From a virus: 42,294 nucleotides of DNA. Both the position numbers and the translations under genes were made by a program. The DNA lies in the IMG/VR virus record IMGVR_UViG_3300019888_000009, positions 1 to 42,294 of that record; one strand, written 5' to 3'. Each line of letters opens with the position of its first letter. The first letter of the stretch is position 1. The notes under the pieces were generated by a model, which was not told the DNA's origin, did no database searches, and saw only the letters and a list, made by a program, of their open reading frames with translations. Below, piece by piece: positions 16,517 through 24,530 of this stretch.

Positions 16517-16519
16517 TGG

Positions 16520-16882
16520 CTATTCCTCCGCGGGCTTGACGCCCTGGTCGGGCGTGGACTCGGCTGGTGTCTCGGCCTTGGCTGGCTTCTTGGCCTTGGA
16601 GCGGGTTGGGCGGGAGGCGCCGCCAGCCTTGTCGACGCCCCCCACGAAGCGATACAGGCCGGAGGCGGCGAGCGACTCGGTCAGCTCCTTGGAGGCGGCC
16701 GTGAAGCCCTTGTCGGCAGGGACCAGGCCGGCCTGCTTGTCGGGCCGCGAGTCGACGGTGCGGACGTACACGGAGCGCGCGATGTCCGCCTCGTCGAGGT
16801 CGCGCGCCGGAATGCCGGGGATGTAGCGGTTGCCGTCCCCGGCGTAGGTAAGAACCAGCTGCGGGTCCTTGTCGTGGCTCAT
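16520..16882 (-). CDS. Small tail-region protein, paralogue A
   Basis: A 120-residue protein. Its N-terminus (LTYAGDGNRYIPGIPARDLDEADI) matches in pattern the next protein upstream (LKYVGEGAFRAGFPSRDVDEAEI), so the two are probably tandem duplicates. The C-terminal 35 residues are Lys/Pro/Ala-rich and disordered. ATG 16882 overlaps the paralogue's stop. Function unknown; genes of this kind sit at the neck-tail boundary. Confidence 0.75.
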   Translation of the reverse strand: MSHDKDPQLVLTYAGDGNRYIPGIPARDLDEADIARSVYVRTVDSRPDKQAGLVPADKGFTAASKELTESLAASGLYRFVGGVDKAGGASRPTRSKAKKPAKAETPAESTPDQGVKPAEE

Positions 16883-17250
16883 GACTGCGCCTCGACCTCG
16901 GCCTCAGCGGCCGGCTGGTCCCCAGCTGCCGTCTGCTCCTCCTCGAAGCCGGCGATGCGCTCGGCGATCTCCGCCTTGGTGCCCGAGGTGTCGAGGCCGC
17001 GCTCTTCGGCGAGCGCCACCAGCTCGTCCTTCTTGACCTTGTCGGGATCGGGAGGCATGGCCTCGACCTCGGCCTCAGATGCCGGCTGGTCCGACTCGTA
17101 GGTGGCCTCGTAGAGCCCGGAGGCGATCGCGGCCTGGACGACATCGGGCGGCAGGGTATGGATCTCGGCCTCGTCGACGTCGCGGGACGGGAAGCCGGCT
17201 CGGAAGGCGCCTTCGCCCACGTACTTCAGAAAGGTGATGCCACAGCTCAC
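16879..17250 (-). CDS. Small protein with SAP-like motif, paralogue B
   Basis: A 123-residue protein. The N-terminal 50 residues share the YxGxG..PxRDxDEAxI pattern with paralogue A. Residues 70-105 read KKDELVALAEERGLDTSG then TKAEIAERIAGF, which fits a SAP/HeH helix-turn-helix often found in phage neck or tail proteins. A Glu-rich tail follows. The stop overlaps the next gene by four bases. Confidence 0.75.
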   Translation of the reverse strand: MSCGITFLKYVGEGAFRAGFPSRDVDEAEIHTLPPDVVQAAIASGLYEATYESDQPASEAEVEAMPPDPDKVKKDELVALAEERGLDTSGTKAEIAERIAGFEEEQTAAGDQPAAEAEVEAQS

Positions 17251-17265
17251 GGGGGTCTCCTTTAG

Positions 17266-17760
17266 CTATCCGGCCTGGTAGTCGAGGTTGAGGCGCTCCT
17301 TGGCCTCGAGGGTCATGCGCATCGCGAACCAGGTGCCCTGCTCGACCGTCCACGAGACGTCCTGCAGGAGCGCCGCGTTGACGACGCCCGAGTACTGGGT
17401 GAAGAGCAGCGAGTGAGCCGCGAAGGCGGCCAGGTACTTGGGGATGAACGGGAAGCCGACGCGGCGCGCGTTCTGCTGGTCGTTGGCGTCCAGGAACAGC
17501 GTCAACGGGATCCGCCAGGTGACGTCGGTCCAGGTCGCCGAGTGCGCGGTGAAGCTGCCTGACGGCATGTCCGACAGGTGGGTGTAGGGCTCGACGGGCT
17601 CGCCGGTGAAGGTCTTCACCACGCCGTCAAGCAGCACGGAGTTGACCGGGAAGGTGATCCCCGAGGTGCCGGCGCCCCACACCGTCTTCACGCCATCGAT
17701 CAGGCTGGCGACGTAGGCCGAGGCGTCGACGATCTTCTCGATCTGGCTGGCGTCGGTCAT
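17266..17760 (-). CDS. Probable tail terminator / completion protein
   Basis: A 164-residue protein between the gp10-like connector and the major tail genes, the usual place of a tail terminator. It starts MTDASQIEKIVDASAYVASL and ends in a beta-rich region. Its identity rests mainly on position and size. The ATG overlaps the upstream gene's stop (ATGA). Confidence 0.7.
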   Translation of the reverse strand: MTDASQIEKIVDASAYVASLIDGVKTVWGAGTSGITFPVNSVLLDGVVKTFTGEPVEPYTHLSDMPSGSFTAHSATWTDVTWRIPLTLFLDANDQQNARRVGFPFIPKYLAAFAAHSLLFTQYSGVVNAALLQDVSWTVEQGTWFAMRMTLEAKERLNLDYQAG

Positions 17761-18350
17761 GGCCGGCCTCGCAGGTAGTGCAGCAGCATCGGCCCGATCT
17801 GGCCGCGCACCTCGGCGAGCGCCTTGGTGAAGGTGTGCAGCGGCTCGAAGCTGTAGCCCGACTTGCCGATCTTGCGGGCGATCAGGAAGGCGATCGAGCG
17901 CACCGCCGCCTGGTCGCCGCTGCCGACGCGACTCGCCCGAGAGCCGGTGATGAAGCCGCCCGAGTTGCGCCGGACGCCGACGCCGCCCTGGGCGAGTAGC
18001 TGCGCGCCCTTCCCGGAGCCGGTCAGCCAGGCCATGATCGCGTCGGTGGGCGGCTGGCGGCCGCTGCCGCTCTTCCAGCCGAAGGTCAGCGGCCGCGCCT
18101 CAGGGACCATCGCCGAGCTGACGCCGACGTGGGCGGCCACGTTCAGCCCGGAGCCGGTCACGGTGGTGTGGATCTGCTGCTCGAAGCGGCCGTGCCAGTG
18201 GTGTGGCCTCACGATTCTCCGAGCCGCTGGCGCCACCAGCTGGTCGCCGACGGCTTGGAAGCCGGTGCGCAGCCCGACGGCCATGCGGGCCGGATCCAGG
18301 TCGCGCATGGCCTTGGGGATGCCGACAATGACGACCTCGACGTCGCTCAT
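17757..18350 (-). CDS. HK97 gp10-like head-tail joining protein
   Basis: A 197-residue protein. MSDVEVVIVGIPKAMRDLD opens like gp10/neck proteins, followed by a long helix (AVGLRTGFQAVGDQLVAPAARRI) and a beta region. ATG 18350 overlaps the upstream stop and the stop overlaps the next start. The longer frame to 18551 is rejected because it overlaps the gp6-like gene. Confidence 0.75.
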   Translation of the reverse strand: MSDVEVVIVGIPKAMRDLDPARMAVGLRTGFQAVGDQLVAPAARRIVRPHHWHGRFEQQIHTTVTGSGLNVAAHVGVSSAMVPEARPLTFGWKSGSGRQPPTDAIMAWLTGSGKGAQLLAQGGVGVRRNSGGFITGSRASRVGSGDQAAVRSIAFLIARKIGKSGYSFEPLHTFTKALAEVRGQIGPMLLHYLRGRP

Positions 18351-18952
18351 CGCGGGATCCCGCCGGCGCGGCTGTAGCGGCTGATCAGGCGCAGGGTGCG
18401 GTTGGTGAAGGCCTTGGAGGTCACCACCTGGCCGAACGGCGTGATTCCTAGCCGGTCGTCGTTGCCGGCCCGGTTGGCCAGGAAGACGCGGATTGATTCG
18501 GTGATCGTTGCCCGGTGCACGTCGCCCGGGCAGGTGATCGCGTAGCCCCACTTGGCCACGACCGTGATCGCGCCGGGCCCGAAGCTCCAGCTGCCGTTGA
18601 GCCGCACGAGGCCGACGATCGGCGTGCCCTGGATCGGATCCGTGATGTAGTCCACGCCCGCGACGAGGGCGATCCCGTTCTCCGTGACGCTGCTGATCGA
18701 GACGCAGTCGTCGATCGCCAACCAGCCTCGGTTGCCGCGCCGCCCGGTGAACTGACGAGCGGAGGCGGCGGAGTCGGCCACGAACGACCAGGCCGCGGTG
18801 ATGCCACGGCCCTGGATCACCTCGTTGTCCAGCTCGGACTGGACGTCGGCGATGATCGAGGTCAGCGTCGTCGTCCAGTTGCCCGAGAAGTTCGGGGTGT
18901 CGCCGGTGAGGTTCGACTTGACGTCGTCGGGCGTCGCGTAGGGCGTGGTCAA
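18347..18952 (-). CDS. gp6-like head-tail connector
   Basis: A 201-residue protein with an N-terminal helix bundle (YATPDDVKSNL, WTTTLTSIIADVQSELDNEV), a beta-rich middle, and a C-terminal helix ending in SRYSRAGGIPR. This matches head-tail connectors that follow the capsid gene. It lies just after the strong hairpin downstream of the capsid gene. Confidence 0.75.
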   Translation of the reverse strand: MTTPYATPDDVKSNLTGDTPNFSGNWTTTLTSIIADVQSELDNEVIQGRGITAAWSFVADSAASARQFTGRRGNRGWLAIDDCVSISSVTENGIALVAGVDYITDPIQGTPIVGLVRLNGSWSFGPGAITVVAKWGYAITCPGDVHRATITESIRVFLANRAGNDDRLGITPFGQVVTSKAFTNRTLRLISRYSRAGGIPR

Positions 18953-18972
18953 TCAGTCACCTGATGGGAGGT

Positions 18973-19004
18973 GCCCCGGGCCGGGAACGCGGGCGGCCCG
19001 GGGC
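18973..19004 (-). terminator. Strong hairpin after the capsid gene
   Basis: Eleven bases (18973-18983) pair perfectly with 18994-19004 around a ten-base loop: GCCCCGGGCCG and CGGCCCGGGGC. No U-run follows in the direction of transcription, so it more likely stabilises the capsid mRNA or reduces read-through than acts as a full terminator. Confidence 0.6.
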
Positions 19005-19028
19005 GATGGCTAACGGGTCAGGGTCGAC

Positions 19029-20492
19029 CTAACCGTTGGCGATGCCGCTCAGCACGGCACACCCGGCGGGGAAGTAGACCTTCAGCACTTCGCGGGCGTA
19101 GACCCCGAACTCGTACTTGCGCTGGACGCGGGCCCAGTCGTATTGCACGTACTCGCTCTGGACCTCGACCTCGAAGACGTTGGGGACGTTGTTGTTGGGG
19201 TAGGGGAGCCGCTCGGACAGCATCAGGATCAGCCCGGCGGGCAGGTTGGGGTGGGTCATCAGCGGGATGCGCTGCTGGGTGAACTTGTCGAGGTAGTCGC
19301 CCAGCATCAGCCCGCCGCTGACGGTGCCATCGGCTCCGACCGCCGCCGTCAGGCGCAGGGTCGTGGTCGAGCCGTTGGCCGCGATCTTGGCCAGCCCGTT
19401 CTTGGCCTCCTGGGAGTTGACCAGGATGATCGTCGGCCCGATGCGGCTGTTGTCCCACAGGGACTGCAGCGCGGTGTCGAACTCGACGATGCCGCCGGCG
19501 TTGTCGCCGGTCAGGGTGGCGTTGGCCAGGTCCTTGAAGTAGGCGCCCGAGCCCGAGACCTCGAGCTGGGGAATGACCCCGTCGAAGCTCAGCGCGTCCG
19601 CGGTCTGGTCGGCGGTGTTGGGCACGTTGCCCGAGCCGGGGATCGACAGGATGCGGATGTACGGCGTGGTCACCGTGGCCACGTAGTACTTGGTGCCGCC
19701 GGAGGTGCCGGCGAACACGTTGTAAGCCACCGCGCCGCGCACGGCGGGCCAGGTGATGTCGGTCGCCTTGGAGCCATTGCCCGAGGCCGCGGTGGTGTGG
19801 CTGCCGGTGCGCCCGTCGGTCTCATCGGCCGCGTCGGCAGCGGCGTGGCCCGTCGAGCCGTTGGCGAAGCCGTACAGGGTCAGCGCTGACACCGCGTAGT
19901 CGTAGGCGGTGGCCGCGGTCAGCGAGCCGATCGTGCTGGCCGCTGTGTCGGCGAAGGTCAGGGAAGCGGGCTTGCCGATGGCGGTCACGTTGCCGCCGAG
20001 CAGCAGAATCTCCTCCTGGATCATGACCGCGCTGAGCAGGTTGACGCCTGCCATGGCGCGCACGTCCTCGAAGGTGCGCCCGGCCCACACCGCCTCGTCG
20101 GTGACGAAGTCGTCGAGCCCGAAGCTCTTGAAGCTCGCGAGCTTGTCGGCCTCGGTCGTCGATACCACGCTGTTGCGGGCGCCCTCGGCCACGCCGGCCT
20201 TGACCTTGGAGGCGTTGATGGCGGTGATCGCCTTCCAGTTGACCGCCGTGCCACCCACGCCACGGTTCGGCCGCGGGAAGCGGTTCCTCAGCGGGCTGAG
20301 GACCGGAAAGAGCTTCTTGGATGGGGCCTCGAGGTTGTAGGCGACGAGGCCGGTGGTGGTGCTGATGCCCTGGGTGGTGGCCTTGGCCATCACCGTCGGG
20401 TCACCGGCTCCCACCGGGATGGGGCTCGCGAGCGCCTGACGAACGGCCTCGATCGTCTCGGCGCTGACGCCCCCCGGGTTCGTGGGGTCCAT
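19029..20492 (-). CDS. Major capsid protein (HK97 fold) with Ig-like insertion
   Basis: A 487-residue protein after the protease/scaffold. The core has NLEAPSKKLFPVLSPLRNRFPR, NWKAITAIN and a long spine-helix region (residues 117-165), then the A domain after about residue 305. Residues 173-303 read as a fibronectin/Ig-like insertion (ITWPAVRGAVAYNVFAG, SGGTKYYVATVTTPYIRIL). ATG 20492 has AGGAG six bases upstream. Insertions of this kind are exposed on the capsid surface. The N-terminal region may be processed by the adjacent protease. Confidence 0.9.
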   Translation of the reverse strand: MDPTNPGGVSAETIEAVRQALASPIPVGAGDPTVMAKATTQGISTTTGLVAYNLEAPSKKLFPVLSPLRNRFPRPNRGVGGTAVNWKAITAINASKVKAGVAEGARNSVVSTTEADKLASFKSFGLDDFVTDEAVWAGRTFEDVRAMAGVNLLSAVMIQEEILLLGGNVTAIGKPASLTFADTAASTIGSLTAATAYDYAVSALTLYGFANGSTGHAAADAADETDGRTGSHTTAASGNGSKATDITWPAVRGAVAYNVFAGTSGGTKYYVATVTTPYIRILSIPGSGNVPNTADQTADALSFDGVIPQLEVSGSGAYFKDLANATLTGDNAGGIVEFDTALQSLWDNSRIGPTIILVNSQEAKNGLAKIAANGSTTTLRLTAAVGADGTVSGGLMLGDYLDKFTQQRIPLMTHPNLPAGLILMLSERLPYPNNNVPNVFEVEVQSEYVQYDWARVQRKYEFGVYAREVLKVYFPAGCAVLSGIANG

Positions 20493-20495
20493 CGG

Positions 20496-21518
20496 TTACT
20501 CCTGTCCGCCGGGACGCCCGGCGAGCTGTGCCTTGTAGAGCTCCTGAGCCGCGAGTCGCCCGAGCTCCTCCTTGGTCTGCGGGCTGATGCCCGGGGCCAG
20601 CGACGCCTTCGACAGCGCCTCGGCCACGTCGCTGCTACCGGCCTGCCCCATGTGATCGGTCAGGAACCCGCGGCTGTCGGTCGCGTAGCGCAGCGGCCCT
20701 CCCGCAGCTGGCTGGGCAGCGATCTTCGCGAGCGTGTCCTGGAGGGGCTTGAGCGCCCCGACAAACTCGCCTCTTACCGCTTCCATGTCGGCCTTGGATG
20801 CCACCGCGCCGATGCGGTCAACCAGCCGGCTGGCCAGTCCTTCCACGAAGGCATCGGTATCGACTCCGCTCGCCACCTTGGCGAGCTCGGGAGCCGGCGG
20901 GGTCTCGCACTCCGCGCCGGCGTTGTGTGACATGTCGTGCAGGGCCTGGTTGCGCTGCTGCGCCGCCTGGTCCGGCGTGGATCCCTTCTTGAGCGCCATC
21001 GCCTGCTTGGCGAGGTCGCCGATGACGCTGGCGTAGGCCATGCCAACCACCACGACCGGGATCGGCTCCTCAGCCTCAGCGGCCGCCGTGTCCTCCGGGG
21101 TGCCGAGCTCATCCGCCTCGCTGGCGGAGAAGGCCTGCATAGCGGTGAGCGCGGTCTTCAGCTGCGTGACGCCCTCGCTGTCGCCCTCCTCGCCCTCGGT
21201 CTCGATTAGGCGGGCGATGGAGTCGATCACCCAGTGAGCGTCGCGGAGATCGTCGGCAGCGCTCTTGGCAAGCGGCTTCGATTGCGACGCCTTCTCGGTC
21301 GGCTCTGCAGCGGGCTCGGCCTCATGCTCTGCGGCGGCCTCTGCGGCGGCCTCTTCCTCCTCCTCGGGCTGCTCAGCCGCCGGCTCGGCGGGCACCCCCT
21401 GGGGTGTGGCGTCTTCGGTCGACGGGTGGGTCTCCGCGGCCGGCTCCTCTGGCGCCGCTGGGGTGGGCTCAGACGAGCCCTCGGTGCCGGCCTTGGCCAG
21501 CTCGTTCTCTGGGTCCAT
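20496..21518 (-). CDS. Nested scaffold protein, internal start
   Basis: In-frame ATG at 21518 (MDPENELAKAGTEG) lies four bases after AAGGAGG (21523-21529), the best ribosome binding site seen in the head region. The 340-residue product would be the Glu/Ala-rich scaffold without the protease, as for lambda C/Nu3. This is inferred from the RBS and domain layout; no experimental evidence is available. Confidence 0.65.
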   Translation of the reverse strand: MDPENELAKAGTEGSSEPTPAAPEEPAAETHPSTEDATPQGVPAEPAAEQPEEEEEAAAEAAAEHEAEPAAEPTEKASQSKPLAKSAADDLRDAHWVIDSIARLIETEGEEGDSEGVTQLKTALTAMQAFSASEADELGTPEDTAAAEAEEPIPVVVVGMAYASVIGDLAKQAMALKKGSTPDQAAQQRNQALHDMSHNAGAECETPPAPELAKVASGVDTDAFVEGLASRLVDRIGAVASKADMEAVRGEFVGALKPLQDTLAKIAAQPAAGGPLRYATDSRGFLTDHMGQAGSSDVAEALSKASLAPGISPQTKEELGRLAAQELYKAQLAGRPGGQE

Positions 21519-22292
21519 CTGTCCTCCTTCGATGGGTTCGGCGTGGCTGGCCTTCGCTGACTTGGTAGATCCCGGCCAGTCGGCCGGCAGCAGATCGGTG
21601 GCGCCCAGCGCCTTGGCTCGCTTGGTGATGTGCTTCTTGGCGGCCGGCTTGTCGCCGGCGCGGCCGAAGGCCTGGATGGCGTTCGACAGATCGGCGCGGT
21701 TGGCGATCGGGAAGCTGCCATCGGGCAGCGCCTGGCCCTTGTCGGCCATCGCCGAGCGCTGCTTGTCCGAGTAGTCCGCCTTGGCCAACGGCTCGAACGC
21801 CTCGACGTCGGCGTCGCTGACCTTGAGCAGCGTCAGCACCGCGCTCGGCCGGCTGGGACGGTCGACCAGGCTCTCCTCGCGAAGGTCGATGGCGGTCACC
21901 GTGCGATACGGCTTGTCGGCGACCTTGCGCATCGGGCCGAACTCGGTCTTGAAGCCGCCGTGGCTGATGCCCTTGTAGACGCCGGTCTGGACCTTCTTGA
22001 CGGCCACTGGGTCGACGATGTGCAGGACGGCGGTGTGGGTGCGTGCCTCGGCGTTCTTGCGCAGCTCGACCACCGTGCCGGCGGCGCGGTCGGCCTGGTG
22101 CATCTCTCGCACGTTGGCCCAGCGCATGAACGGGCCAGACGCCTTCTCGAAGGCCTCGTAGGTGACGATCTCGCCCTGGTCGTCGGGGGTCTCGTCGTTG
22201 ACGGCCGCCTCGATCAGGATGGTGCCGTCGCCCTGATCGGCGACCTTGCCGAAGGGGACGAACACGTTGAAGCGCTGCGGATCCATGGTCAC
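20496..22292 (-). CDS. Prohead protease fused to scaffold (XkdF-like)
   Basis: A 598-residue protein. Residues 1-170 resemble XkdF-type prohead proteases: REMHQADRAAG with a likely catalytic His, GISHGGFK with a likely Ser, and EESLVDRPSRPSAV. Residues about 175-245 form a conserved small domain seen in other phage proteases (DKQRSAMADKGQALPDGSFP). The rest is an acidic, disordered and coiled-coil scaffold. An internal start at 21518 would release the scaffold alone. The ATG overlaps the stop of the minor head gene. Confidence 0.85.
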   Translation of the reverse strand: MTMDPQRFNVFVPFGKVADQGDGTILIEAAVNDETPDDQGEIVTYEAFEKASGPFMRWANVREMHQADRAAGTVVELRKNAEARTHTAVLHIVDPVAVKKVQTGVYKGISHGGFKTEFGPMRKVADKPYRTVTAIDLREESLVDRPSRPSAVLTLLKVSDADVEAFEPLAKADYSDKQRSAMADKGQALPDGSFPIANRADLSNAIQAFGRAGDKPAAKKHITKRAKALGATDLLPADWPGSTKSAKASHAEPIEGGQMDPENELAKAGTEGSSEPTPAAPEEPAAETHPSTEDATPQGVPAEPAAEQPEEEEEAAAEAAAEHEAEPAAEPTEKASQSKPLAKSAADDLRDAHWVIDSIARLIETEGEEGDSEGVTQLKTALTAMQAFSASEADELGTPEDTAAAEAEEPIPVVVVGMAYASVIGDLAKQAMALKKGSTPDQAAQQRNQALHDMSHNAGAECETPPAPELAKVASGVDTDAFVEGLASRLVDRIGAVASKADMEAVRGEFVGALKPLQDTLAKIAAQPAAGGPLRYATDSRGFLTDHMGQAGSSDVAEALSKASLAPGISPQTKEELGRLAAQELYKAQLAGRPGGQE

Positions 22293-22891
22293 TCCTCGTC
22301 CACGCCGGCGGCCAGCGCGTCCTCGCTGCTGATGGGGTTGGCCGACCGGCTGCAGTCGGGGTGCTCGAGCAGGTTGGCCTCGTAGTAGTCGAGGCTCCAG
22401 ATCTGGCCATCGGCGACACGGCAGGGCTCATCGAAGTCGTCGCCGTCGGTGATCTCGACGTAGGTGGTGCCGCCGTCGCGGTAGCCGGCGACATTGCCGT
22501 GGCCGGCGGCATAGGCGGTCTCGGTGCGAGCGATCAGCTCCGCGCGGGCCGTGCTCATGTCGTCGAACATCGAGAGGATGGCGTCCGACAGGTCCGCCTC
22601 GCTCATCTCGGAGTCGTCGATCGCGTCGGCGATCAGCGCACGCAGGCGGTCGCGGCTGACGTCATCGACGCCGGCCACCAGGCTGGCGGCGCGATCGCGC
22701 GCGTAGCCGGCCGCGGCCGGGAAGGCCAGCGCCCAGTCATCGGTGACCTCGCCCGATCCGGCCTCAACGTAGCCGAGCGCCCACATGGTGCCCAGCAGGT
22801 CGGCCGTGGGATCCGTGAGCGCGGCGATCTCGTGACCCCAGGGGTACTGGTCGAGGACGGTCGAGGGAATGGCGACCTTGGCGAGGGTCAT
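22289..22891 (-). CDS. Minor head protein, Mu F/SPP1 gp7-like
   Basis: A 200-residue protein. RAELIARTETAYAAGHGNVAGYRDGG, then DGDDFDEPCRVADGQIWS and EHPDCSRSANP match the conserved Mu F-like domain found next to portal proteins. It is short: the usual N-terminal region is missing. It follows the repeat protein and overlaps the protease start, so it fits the head-assembly cluster. Confidence 0.8.
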   Translation of the reverse strand: MTLAKVAIPSTVLDQYPWGHEIAALTDPTADLLGTMWALGYVEAGSGEVTDDWALAFPAAAGYARDRAASLVAGVDDVSRDRLRALIADAIDDSEMSEADLSDAILSMFDDMSTARAELIARTETAYAAGHGNVAGYRDGGTTYVEITDGDDFDEPCRVADGQIWSLDYYEANLLEHPDCSRSANPISSEDALAAGVDEE

Positions 22892-23604
22892 GCCGCCTCC
22901 TCCAGAAGAGCGACCAGCAGCCAGTCGTCATCGTCGAGGACCTCGGCAGAACCGTGGTCGACCTGCGCAGCCTGGACGTCTCGGGCCCGTGCGCGCAGGC
23001 GGAGCTGGAAAGTGACCACCAGCCCGGCACTGTCGGGGTTGCCGCCAACCACCGGCACCGGCACCACACCGCCGCCACCGGTTGCGACGCCGGTGCTCGT
23101 CTGGGCAGCCTGGCTGTCCGCGCCGGCGACCGTGAAGCGCTCAAGCGCGGCCGCCTGATCTGTCTGGCGCGCCTGCTGGCTGCCTACCATGGCAGCGAAC
23201 TCGATCACGCCGCTGCCAACGTCGGTCTGGGTGCGCTGGCTGTCGGCGGCGCTAGCCATGAATCGCAACAGCGAGGCGCCCCCACTGGTCTGGGACTGCT
23301 GGGCCCCAGCCGCGGAGGCGAGGAAGCGCTCCAGTCCCGCGGCCGCATCGGCCTGACGGGCCTGTGAGTCGCCGACGCTGGCCAGGAAGCGCTCCACAGC
23401 GATCCCGCTGCTGGTCTGAGTCGCCTGAGCGCCGGCAGCCGTGCCCGTGAAGCGCAGCAATGCCGCGCCGGACCCCGCCTGGGCGCCCTGGCTATCGGCT
23501 CCGCTGGCCGCGAAGCGCAGCAGGGCGCTGGCAGCATCGCTCTGGGCAGCCTGAGCGTCGGCTCCCGAGCCGGCTGTCCGCCAGAGCCGTTCCCAGAGCA
23601 GCAT
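22888..23604 (-). CDS. Tandem 21-residue repeat protein
   Basis: A 238-residue protein. Residues 9-176 consist of eight repeats of exactly 21 residues with a pattern like RFxASxADSQxxQTxxGxxLL; RF (once EF) recurs every 21. The C-terminal 60 residues begin with a Gly/Pro-rich linker and end in an acidic DDDDWLL. It lies in an unusual four-gene block between portal and minor head protein. No family recognised; the regular repeat suggests a fibrous or solenoid virion decoration. Confidence 0.75.
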   Translation of the reverse strand: MLLWERLWRTAGSGADAQAAQSDAASALLRFAASGADSQGAQAGSGAALLRFTGTAAGAQATQTSSGIAVERFLASVGDSQARQADAAAGLERFLASAAGAQQSQTSGGASLLRFMASAADSQRTQTDVGSGVIEFAAMVGSQQARQTDQAAALERFTVAGADSQAAQTSTGVATGGGGVVPVPVVGGNPDSAGLVVTFQLRLRARARDVQAAQVDHGSAEVLDDDDWLLVALLEEAA

Positions 23605-24252
23605 CTACAGCGGCCAGTCGATCTCGACCCAGACCAGCCCGGCGTCGACGATGTGGGTCGTGCCGGCACCGGTGGCTGACAGCCCAAAGATCCCGCCCGG
23701 GGGCACGATGAACATGCCCGCTTCCTCGAAGTCGGCGTGGTAGACGCCTGCGCCGGCGGCGATGGCCGCTGGTCCGCCCGCCGGCAGCTGGAAGGAGCCG
23801 CCACCGGCGGCCACGTAGCCGGTGAGCGCCACGTTGTTGTAGGCCTTCATCGACGACGAGGCCCCCTGCAGCGACAGATCCAGGATCGAGCCTGCCGCCG
23901 CGGTGGTGATGGCGCCAGAGGTGATGCCGCCTACCGCGTACAGCGGACCGGCCGGCGTGCCGGATCGGGACTGATGGCGCGCCCGGATGATGACCGCGGC
24001 GCGCGAGTTGCCGATCGGGTTGACGATGCCGACGATGGGCTGCAGCGCTGCGGCGAGCGCGCCGGCGTTGGCCGCGACCAGCGTGAACCCGGCCGCGCCG
24101 AGGCCGAAGATGCGCTTGTTGAGCGCCGCCTCGAAGTAGCGGCCGAGGCCGACGTCATTGACGATGAGCTCCGAATACCGACCGGCGCGTGCGTCGGTCT
24201 GGACGTTGGAGGCGGCCCGCCGCTCCCCCTGGACCGCTTCTATGAGAGCCAT
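23605..24252 (-). CDS. Hypothetical structural protein, 215 aa
   Basis: Starts MALIEAVQGERRAASNVQ behind GAGGAGA. GRYFEAALNKRIFGLGAAGFTLV, IVGIVNPIGNSRAAVIIRARHQ and a Gly/Ala-rich beta C-terminus resemble a group of phage virion proteins of unknown role that carry a GRY...EA and NP-x-G-(S/N) pattern. The start overlaps the previous gene's end by 13 bases. Probably a capsid or tail surface protein. Confidence 0.75.
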   Translation of the reverse strand: MALIEAVQGERRAASNVQTDARAGRYSELIVNDVGLGRYFEAALNKRIFGLGAAGFTLVAANAGALAAALQPIVGIVNPIGNSRAAVIIRARHQSRSGTPAGPLYAVGGITSGAITTAAAGSILDLSLQGASSSMKAYNNVALTGYVAAGGGSFQLPAGGPAAIAAGAGVYHADFEEAGMFIVPPGGIFGLSATGAGTTHIVDAGLVWVEIDWPL

Positions 24253-24530
24253 GCTGTCTCCTCAAGTGGCGCTATCTCGGAGGTGTTGGGCTTCAGCCCG
24301 GCAATGCACACGCCGATGAGGCGGTCCAGCTGCTGGCTGATGATGTGGAGCGCATCGAGCGTGACGGTCGGGTCGAGGTTGAGGGGCTTGCCGGTAGCCG
24401 GGTCGGCGATGGTCAGCACCTGCATCTGAACGGTTGTCGGGGTGCCGTTGATCAAGGTGGTGACCGCCAGGACGCGGACGCCCTTGCCGGTGCTGTCGGG
24501 TGGGAGCTGGATCTGCCCTTCGTCGGCCAT
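24240..24530 (-). CDS. Small structural-region protein, 96 aa
   Basis: Starts MADEGQIQLPPDSTGKGVRVLAVT at ATG 24530, overlapping the upstream stop by one base (TAATG). Predicted beta-rich N-terminus and a helical C-terminus. No family recognised. It belongs to the accessory block between portal and minor head protein. Confidence 0.7.
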   Translation of the reverse strand: MADEGQIQLPPDSTGKGVRVLAVTTLINGTPTTVQMQVLTIADPATGKPLNLDPTVTLDALHIISQQLDRLIGVCIAGLKPNTSEIAPLEETAWLS

